DNA of 64,000 nucleotides from Prochlorococcus marinus str. SB (GTDB taxonomy: Bacteria; Cyanobacteriota; Cyanobacteriia; PCC-6307; Cyanobiaceae), in the NCBI RefSeq assembly GCF_000760115.1, contig NZ_JNAS01000002.1, positions 930,001 to 994,000 on the forward strand, given 5' to 3'. Both the position numbers and the translations under genes were made by a program. The notes below the pieces were generated by a model. That model made no database searches, was not told the DNA's origin, and saw only the letters and a list, made by a program, of their open reading frames with translations. Shown here piece after piece: positions 58,502-64,000 of the stretch; position 1 is the stretch's first letter, and every line of letters starts with the position of its first letter.

Positions 58502-59344
58502 ATGGATCAAATAAATACTGAATTAAACTCAAGCTTTTGCGGAGTCAAAGTTCATCCAAATGCTTTTGTAGATCCAAGTGCCGAATTGCATGATGGGGTA
58601 ATTGTCTCTCAAGGAGCTATTATCGGTCCTGATGTGACTATCGGGAAAGGAACCGAAATAGGACCGAATGCTGTTATTTCAGGAAGAACTCGAATTGGTA
58701 TTAATAATAGAGTTTTCCCAAATGTTTTTATAGGTCTTGATCCCCAGGACCTTAAATATAAAGGAGCCCAAACTGAAGTAATTATTGGAGATAATAATAC
58801 TTTCAGAGAATGTGTAACTATTAATAAGGCAACTGATGAAGGAGAAAAAACAATTATTGGAAATAATAATTTGTTGATGGCTTACACTCATATTGGCCAT
58901 AATTGTGAACTTGGTAATAGGATAGTTTTATCGAATAGTGTTCAAGTTGCAGGCCATGTAAAGATTGAAGATAAAGCTATTATTGGCGGTTGTTTAGGTA
59001 TTCACCAGTTTGTACATATTGGATATTTAGCAATGATTGGGGGGATGACTAGAGTAGATAGAGATGTACCTCCTTTTTGTTTGGCCGAAGGGCATCCAGG
59101 AAGATTGAGAGGTTTAAATAGAATTGGAATTAAGAGAAGTGGTTTAATTGAAAATAAAGATTTTGACTTAAAGTTACTTCAAGGAAATTGGAATCTACTT
59201 TTTAAATCTAATGATGCGATTTCAAATTCATTAGAAAAAGTAATGAAAGGTGAATTAGATATTTCATCTTCAAGATTATGTAGTTTTTTAAAAGAGTCAA
59301 TATCTAAAGAAAGACGAGGACCAATGCCTGTATTGAATATATGA
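58502..59344 (+). CDS. lpxA: UDP-N-acetylglucosamine acyltransferase
   Basis: About 280 residues when started at ATG 58502 (MDQINTELNSS); an in-frame TTG lies inside fabZ. Left-handed beta helix with hexapeptide repeats (VTIGKGTEIGPNAVISGRTR and further turns), the catalytic His in LLMAYTHIGHNCELGN, and a helical C terminus starting LRGLNRIGIKRSGL. It moves a 3-hydroxyacyl chain to UDP-GlcNAc. Its TGA overlaps the lpxB ATG. Confidence 0.96.
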   Translation: MDQINTELNSSFCGVKVHPNAFVDPSAELHDGVIVSQGAIIGPDVTIGKGTEIGPNAVISGRTRIGINNRVFPNVFIGLDPQDLKYKGAQTEVIIGDNNTFRECVTINKATDEGEKTIIGNNNLLMAYTHIGHNCELGNRIVLSNSVQVAGHVKIEDKAIIGGCLGIHQFVHIGYLAMIGGMTRVDRDVPPFCLAEGHPGRLRGLNRIGIKRSGLIENKDFDLKLLQGNWNLLFKSNDAISNSLEKVMKGELDISSSRLCSFLKESISKERRGPMPVLNI

Positions 59345-60519
59345 ATAAAAAGATATTTATAAGTACTGGAGAAGTCTCTGGAGATTTGCACGGAAGTTTT
59401 TTATCAAAAGCATTATTAGATGAAGCTAAAAAAAAATCTATAGATTTAGAAATTTGCGGATTAGGCGGGGAAAGGATGAAGAAAGAAGGTGTAAAAATTC
59501 TTCAAGATACTACTTCAATTAGTGCAATAGGAATTTGGGAGGCTTTACCTCTAATTATTCCAACAATAATAATTCAAAAAAGGTTCTACAAGTTACTAAA
59601 AAAATATCCACCTGATTGCTTAATTTTAATTGACTATATGGGGCCCAATATAAAAATTGGTACTAAATTAAAAAGGTCTAACACTAAAATTCCAATTTTT
59701 TACTATATTGCTCCTCAAGAGTGGGCTTGGAGGGTTGGCAATAATACTACAACAAATCTAATAAAGTTTTCTGATAAGATTTTTGCAATTTTCAAGAAAG
59801 AAGCGGCATTTTACAAAAAGAGGGGCGGAAATGTCTTTTGGGTTGGACATCCAATGATTGATTTAACAAAAAAACTTCCATTAAAGAGGGATGCCAGAAA
59901 TATTTTAAACCTTCGCCCGGATCAAAATATTATACTTTTAATGCCCGCATCAAGACCTCAAGAATTGAGATATATATTACCTACTTTTATGAGGGCTGCT
60001 AAAAAATTACAAAAAAAATATCCAAGTTTGGTTGTCTATATTCCCTCCTGTCGAGATGCTTTTGATGAAATATTCAAAAAATCCTTTAGAAAATATCAAG
60101 TTAAAGGACTTGTGATTTCTCAAAAAGATAGTGCAAAATTAAAGCCTTATATTTATTCCCTCACAAAAATTGCTCTTTGTAAATCAGGGACAGTTAATAT
60201 GGAATTAGCTTTATATGGAATCCCACAGATTGTTGGTTATAGAGTAAGTAGGGTAACTGCTTTTATTGCAAAAAAAATTCTCAATTTCAAAGTAAAATTT
60301 ATTTCTCCTGTAAATTTGTTAGTTAATAAATTTATAATCCCTGAGTTTGTACAAAAGGAGTTTGATGATAAGAAAATTTTCTATAAATCTTGTAGTATTC
60401 TTGAGGGAAAGTCAGAAAATATAAAAATTAAAAAAGGTTATGCTTTCTTAAAAAAAGAATTAGGAGAAAAGGGCGTAATCCAGAGAGCTGCTAAAGAGAT
60501 AATTAATTCTATTATTTGA
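59341..60519 (+). CDS. lpxB: lipid-A-disaccharide synthase
   Basis: 392 residues overlapping lpxA by ATGA. GT19 pattern: FISTGEVSGDLHGSFLSKAL, LEICGLGGERMKKEGVKILQ, LIDYMGPNIKIGTKLKRSNT, IFYYIAPQEWAWRVGNNTTT and the C-terminal half with LLMPASRPQELRYILPTF and KSGTVNMELALYGIPQIVGY. It joins UDP-diacyl-GlcN and lipid X to give the disaccharide. With lpxC and lpxA it gives the first steps to lipid A. lpxD is not in this block. Confidence 0.95.
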   Translation: MNKKIFISTGEVSGDLHGSFLSKALLDEAKKKSIDLEICGLGGERMKKEGVKILQDTTSISAIGIWEALPLIIPTIIIQKRFYKLLKKYPPDCLILIDYMGPNIKIGTKLKRSNTKIPIFYYIAPQEWAWRVGNNTTTNLIKFSDKIFAIFKKEAAFYKKRGGNVFWVGHPMIDLTKKLPLKRDARNILNLRPDQNIILLMPASRPQELRYILPTFMRAAKKLQKKYPSLVVYIPSCRDAFDEIFKKSFRKYQVKGLVISQKDSAKLKPYIYSLTKIALCKSGTVNMELALYGIPQIVGYRVSRVTAFIAKKILNFKVKFISPVNLLVNKFIIPEFVQKEFDDKKIFYKSCSILEGKSENIKIKKGYAFLKKELGEKGVIQRAAKEIINSII

Positions 60520-60535
60520 ACTTTATAATAAAAAA

Positions 60536-61138
60536 ATGAAATATTTATTTCCTCTAATAATTGCTCTTTCAATATTTATTAACCCTCTAAACGCTTTTGC
60601 AGAGGAATTGATTCTTGGGGGAGGTTGTTTTTGGTGTTTAGAACATGATTTAGAGTCATTAAAGGGGATAAATTTTGTGCAAAGTGGCTATTCAGGCGGG
60701 GATTTACAAAATCCTTCATACGAAAATCATGAAGGACATCAGGAAGTGGTTTTGGTGAACTATGAACCTAAATTGGTAACTTTACCCGAGATACTTAGGC
60801 TCTATTTCAGAAATATTGATCCTCTGGATGGCAAGGGTCAATTTTGTGATCGTGGAGATTCTTATAGGCCAGTGATTTTTTTCAAAGATGCAACTGAGGA
60901 AAGTGATGCCATAGATGCAATTGTTTCGGCTTCTAATGAATTGCGTGTGCCATTAGAAAAAATATCTGTAGAACTAAAATCTAGAGGTCAATTTTGGTTG
61001 GCTGAAGAATATCATCAAGATTTTGCTGAGAGAAATGAATTAAAATATAAGTTTTATAGATTCTCTTGTGGAAGAGATCAGAAGTTGGATAAATTATGGG
61101 GCCAAAACGCTAGATCAAAAAATATTTGGAATGAATGA
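60536..61138 (+). CDS. msrA: peptide methionine sulfoxide reductase A, exported form
   Basis: 200 residues. A signal peptide (MKYLFPLIIALSIFINPLNA-FA) precedes the MsrA domain. The active-site GGGCFWCLEHDLESLKGINF holds the catalytic Cys in GCFWC, then VQSGYSGGDLQNPSYENHEG and PLDGKGQFCDRGDSYRPVIF. A third Cys near the C terminus (SCGRDQ) may be the resolving Cys. The signal suggests it repairs oxidised Met in periplasmic or lumenal proteins. It follows lpxB by 16 bases and may be cotranscribed. Confidence 0.93.
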   Translation: MKYLFPLIIALSIFINPLNAFAEELILGGGCFWCLEHDLESLKGINFVQSGYSGGDLQNPSYENHEGHQEVVLVNYEPKLVTLPEILRLYFRNIDPLDGKGQFCDRGDSYRPVIFFKDATEESDAIDAIVSASNELRVPLEKISVELKSRGQFWLAEEYHQDFAERNELKYKFYRFSCGRDQKLDKLWGQNARSKNIWNE

Positions 61139-61149
61139 TTTAAATATAG

Positions 61150-62622
61150 TTATTTATTTTTAATCCATTGAACAAGAGTTTTCACTCCAAATCCGGTTGC
61201 ACCTGATGGGTTAATTCCCTTATTCTTGTCAGTCCAACAAGTCCCAGCAATATCAATATGAGCCCATTTAATCTCTTTATCAAAGAATTCTTCTAAAAAC
61301 AAAGCAGCAGTTATTGAGCCGCCTGCTCTAGGACCTGTATTTTTCATGTCAGCTATATGAGACTTTAAACCTTCTTTATAAGATTTTTGTAAAGGCATTT
61401 GCCATAATTCTTCTCCAGATTGGGCTGATGCAGCTTTTAGGTCATTTGCTAGATCATCATTATTGCTCCAGAATCCAGCTACATCATTCCCTAATGCGAT
61501 AACAATAGCTCCTGTTAAAGTTGCGAGATCAATTATTGAATCCGGTTTTAAATTTGATGCGTAAGTTAAAGCATCAGCTAATGTGAGTCTACCTTCTGCA
61601 TCAGTGTTATTTATTTCAATTGTCTTACCATTAGATGCTTTAACTACATCTCCAGGATGTACTGCAGATCCATTTATCATGTTTTCGCAAGATGCCACAA
61701 TAAAATGAATTTCTAATCCCTTCGGTTTTATTGCTCCAAGTGCTTTTGCTGCACCTAAAACTGCAGCGCTTCCGCCCATATCATATTTCATCATTTCAAT
61801 TTGAGATGCGCCTACTTTCAGATTGTATCCTCCAGAATCAAAGGTTAAACCCTTCCCAACAAGTGCAATTTTTTCTTTGATAGGCCCCTCTGACTTTAAA
61901 GTAAGATGTATAAATTTAGGATCTAGATCAGATCCTTTTGCTACAGCTAAATATGCACCCATTCCTAAATCTTCACAATCTTTTGCTTCTAAAATTTTTA
62001 CTTCCATGCCATGATCATTAGCTATTTGAGAAGCTTGCATAGACATTTCCTGAGGCGTAAGACTATTTGGAGGGGCGGCTACAAGTCTTCTAGCTAGTTC
62101 TACACCTTCACATATTTGTGCTGTCTCTTCAAAGCTAATATTCTCAAATTTTTTTGAATTCAAAAACTCAACTTCTTTAAGAACTTTCTTTTCATCTTTT
62201 TTCTTATTGAATCTATTGTCCTTATAGGCAGATAATCTAGCTGACTCTGCTAATTGATTTATTTCTAGTTGTGAATTTATAAATTCCCAAGGGAGCAAGA
62301 TGCTGATTTTTTCATTTTTATCAACAGTTTTCCTAACTAGATTTCCTATAGTGTTTTCTATATCACCTTTATTAAGGTCTTTTGATTTGCCAAGACCAAC
62401 TATGATTAAAGTTTCTAATTTTTGATCTAAAAATTCAAAGCTTAAAGTTTTTCCTTTTTCCCCTTTAAACTTTTTTTGAGTAACTTTTTTTAGTAATAAT
62501 TTTGGGTCAATCACAAATTTTATGTTTTCAAGTTGGCTTGCAATTTCTTCCTCTAAAACTCCAAAAATTAATGAAGCCCCTTGCCAGTTATCTAGATTTG
62601 TTTGGAATGTGGAAAATTGCAT
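61150..62622 (-). CDS. pepA: leucyl aminopeptidase (M17)
   Basis: 490 residues. N-terminal domain, then the M17 catalytic domain: [20 protein letters not shown] with metal-binding Asp, [19 protein letters not shown], and the signature [18 protein letters not shown]. It is a hexameric cytoplasmic metallopeptidase that removes N-terminal amino acids; some PepA also binds DNA. The stop lies 11 bases from the msrA stop. Confidence 0.96.
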   Translation of the reverse strand: MQFSTFQTNLDNWQGASLIFGVLEEEIASQLENIKFVIDPKLLLKKVTQKKFKGEKGKTLSFEFLDQKLETLIIVGLGKSKDLNKGDIENTIGNLVRKTVDKNEKISILLPWEFINSQLEINQLAESARLSAYKDNRFNKKKDEKKVLKEVEFLNSKKFENISFEETAQICEGVELARRLVAAPPNSLTPQEMSMQASQIANDHGMEVKILEAKDCEDLGMGAYLAVAKGSDLDPKFIHLTLKSEGPIKEKIALVGKGLTFDSGGYNLKVGASQIEMMKYDMGGSAAVLGAAKALGAIKPKGLEIHFIVASCENMINGSAVHPGDVVKASNGKTIEINNTDAEGRLTLADALTYASNLKPDSIIDLATLTGAIVIALGNDVAGFWSNNDDLANDLKAASAQSGEELWQMPLQKSYKEGLKSHIADMKNTGPRAGGSITAALFLEEFFDKEIKWAHIDIAGTCWTDKNKGINPSGATGFGVKTLVQWIKNK

Positions 62623-62646
62623 TTTTTAAATGGATTTAATTAACTT

Positions 62647-63258
62647 TTAATTGTTTGTGAAAGTAGTTGCCCACCTATCTCGAGTTTCTTTATTAAATGG
62701 TGGTAACCATAAATATATCAGTTGCTGTTCTAATTTACGTCTTAATTTTAATTCTTTAGGTACATCTAAGAAGAAACGAATATCTTGGTGACTTGAGAAT
62801 TTGTTATGAGCTAGAGCTTCTTTATAGTTCATGAGGTAATTTTTACAGTCATGTTCTCCCTTCCATCTTTTATTTGCTGAATTTGTTTCTCCTATATAAA
62901 GGATTATTTTAGAACTCTCCATCGAGTCAATTACAAAATACATTGCTGGCCCATTGTGTATATATTGATTGGTTCTCCAAAAGTTCAATGATAATGGTTG
63001 CAAGGAAAACGGATCAATTTTTCTTTCATAGGAAATTGTATTTATAGGAAGACTTGTTTGGTGCAGATTTTTATTGTTCGTATCTTTTGAAATTTTGAAT
63101 TGGTGATTATATATTCTATTTCTCCATTCAGTTAGGATTTCGCCTTTGATTTTTAGATTATTTGAGTGTTGAAAATTTATTGATGTATTTACATTTGAAC
63201 CAAATAATTCAAATTGTCTATTTTGGTTTGAAATATTATTTACGTTAAATTTTTCCAA
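62647..63258 (-). CDS. GIY-YIG nuclease-domain protein
   Basis: 203 residues. The C-terminal half has the nuclease core: YFVIDSMESSKIILYIGETN, then SANKRWKGEHDCKNYLMNYK, so GIY/YIG appears as YFVID/YIGET and Arg in KRW. Glu of the active site could be in RKLEQQLIYLWLPPFNKETR. The N-terminal 100 residues are polar, Asn-rich and unrecognised. Stand-alone cyanobacterial GIY-YIG proteins may act in repair or as decayed homing nucleases. It is separated from pepA by 24 bases on the same strand. Confidence 0.78.
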   Translation of the reverse strand: MEKFNVNNISNQNRQFELFGSNVNTSINFQHSNNLKIKGEILTEWRNRIYNHQFKISKDTNNKNLHQTSLPINTISYERKIDPFSLQPLSLNFWRTNQYIHNGPAMYFVIDSMESSKIILYIGETNSANKRWKGEHDCKNYLMNYKEALAHNKFSSHQDIRFFLDVPKELKLRRKLEQQLIYLWLPPFNKETRDRWATTFTNN

Positions 63259-63408
63259 TATTTAAAAAACATGTTTACTAAATTTAATTCTGAAAAAATA
63301 TAAATCAAAGAATTATTTATAAACTAAAATTTATTAATCTTCTAATCAATTTAAAAGATTCTTGTTATCTTGTAATTGAGCCTTAATCTGCGAAGTAAAA
63401 AAATAGAA

Positions 63409-63732
63409 ATGGGATTCTTTGAGTCAGACATCGTTCAAGAAGAAGCTAAAAAGCTTTTTACAGATTACCAAGAACTTATGAAACTTGGCTCTGATTATGG
63501 AAAATTTGACAGAGAAGGGAAAAAAATGTTTATAAAAAAAATGGAATCTCTGATGGATCGTTATAAGGTTTTTATGAAGAGATTTGAATTGTCTGAAGAT
63601 TTTCAAGCAAAAATGACAGTAGAACAATTAAAGACACAGTTAAGTCAATTTGGGATTACTCCTGATCAAATGTTCGATCAAATGAATAAAACCTTAATAA
63701 GAATGAAGGATGAACTTGATAAAACTTCTTAA
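63409..63732 (+). CDS. DUF1825 family protein
   Basis: I start at Met 63409 (MGFFESDIVQEEAKKLFTDY) since the family begins there; the frame runs 11 codons further up. 107 residues, all helical: QELMKLGSDYGKFDREGKKM, FIKKMESLMDRYKVFMKRFE and EQLKTQLSQFGITPDQMFDQ. DUF1825 is a conserved cyanobacterial-plastid protein of unknown role. tyrS follows after 19 bases. Confidence 0.88.
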   Translation: MGFFESDIVQEEAKKLFTDYQELMKLGSDYGKFDREGKKMFIKKMESLMDRYKVFMKRFELSEDFQAKMTVEQLKTQLSQFGITPDQMFDQMNKTLIRMKDELDKTS

Positions 63733-63751
63733 AGTTAACGGTTAAAGCTTT

Positions 63752-64000
63752 ATGACAGATAATTTAAAATTGCCATCATGGCTGTCAAGAGGAATAGAAG
63801 AATATTTTCCAATTAAGGGAACAGATCAAACCTTTTCGGAGATAATTGATCATGCGAAAAAAAATAATAAAAAATTAAGGGTTAAACTCGGCATCGATCC
63901 AACTGGAACCGATATTCATCTTGGGCACAGCATATTGTTTAAAAAACTTAGGGCATTCCAAGATAATGGACATATTGCAGTTTTAATTATTGGGGATTTT
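63752..64000 (+). CDS. tyrS: tyrosyl-tRNA synthetase, 5' part
   Basis: The first 83 codons are inside the window; the gene runs off the right edge. [20 protein letters not shown], then [20 protein letters not shown] with the HIGH-like HLGH, and [19 protein letters not shown]. This start and HIGH context match the TyrRS type with a long gap to KMSKS. It charges tRNA-Tyr. Only the catalytic start can be checked. Confidence 0.9.
   Translation, partial: MTDNLKLPSWLSRGIEEYFPIKGTDQTFSEIIDHAKKNNKKLRVKLGIDPTGTDIHLGHSILFKKLRAFQDNGHIAVLIIGDF

Overview
The window is very AT-rich, densely packed chromosomal DNA of a cyanobacterium, almost certainly a high-light-adapted Prochlorococcus. The evidence is the mix of genes: single-helix high-light-inducible (hli) proteins, kaiB and kaiC next to rplU/rpmA with no kaiA, an NblS-type sensor kinase, a plant-type 2Fe-2S ferredoxin, a photosystem II S4-domain protein, DesA-type desaturases, and many lipoprotein- or membrane-sized mini-proteins of 30-60 residues. 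No insertion sequence, rRNA, CRISPR array or prophage is visible; there is one tRNA (Val, GAC).

Region 1 (about 1-26.5 kb) is accessory in character. A few recognisable genes (DsrE-like protein, two cupins, dienelactone hydrolase, LOG-like Rossmann protein, LptF/G permease, DUF938 methyltransferase, two desaturases, DUF805 and DUF1543 proteins, EamA transporter, three hli genes) sit among about 45 very small ORFs. Many of these have one predicted membrane helix, several overlap by ATGA or TAATG, and some are paralogous. This region also holds orphan hairpin terminators, a candidate small RNA, and a consensus promoter driving a pseudoknot-forming leader in front of a 33-residue peptide. A DoxX-family gene here is broken by a frameshift.

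Region 2 (about 26.5-47.2 kb) is mostly ordinary metabolism and housekeeping: an HI0933-type flavoprotein, a GAF protein with a cysteine-rich tail, DUF2214 and DUF1643 proteins, pirin, murD, an SDR, a stand-alone NAD-ligase adenylation domain, a photolyase-like protein with its domains in unusual order, DoxX, a PNPOx-like flavoprotein, DUF1295, tRNA-Val, serA, prmA, petF, a pentapeptide-repeat protein, RNase Z, SpoIID and truB.

Region 3 (47.2-64 kb) is core genome. It starts with a methyltransferase gene interrupted by an in-frame stop, followed by rpmA-rplU, the kaiBC clock pair, convergent nblS-purD, purC, then a tight outer-membrane operon bamA-lpxC-fabZ-lpxA-lpxB that makes and places the outer membrane (Omp85 insertase plus lipid A synthesis), msrA with a signal peptide, pepA, a GIY-YIG protein, a DUF1825 protein and the start of tyrS.

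Most function calls rest on family motifs read by eye. The mini-ORFs were translated by hand from the sequence and are supported by length, start/stop context, ribosome-binding sites, overlaps or paralogy rather than by database matches.
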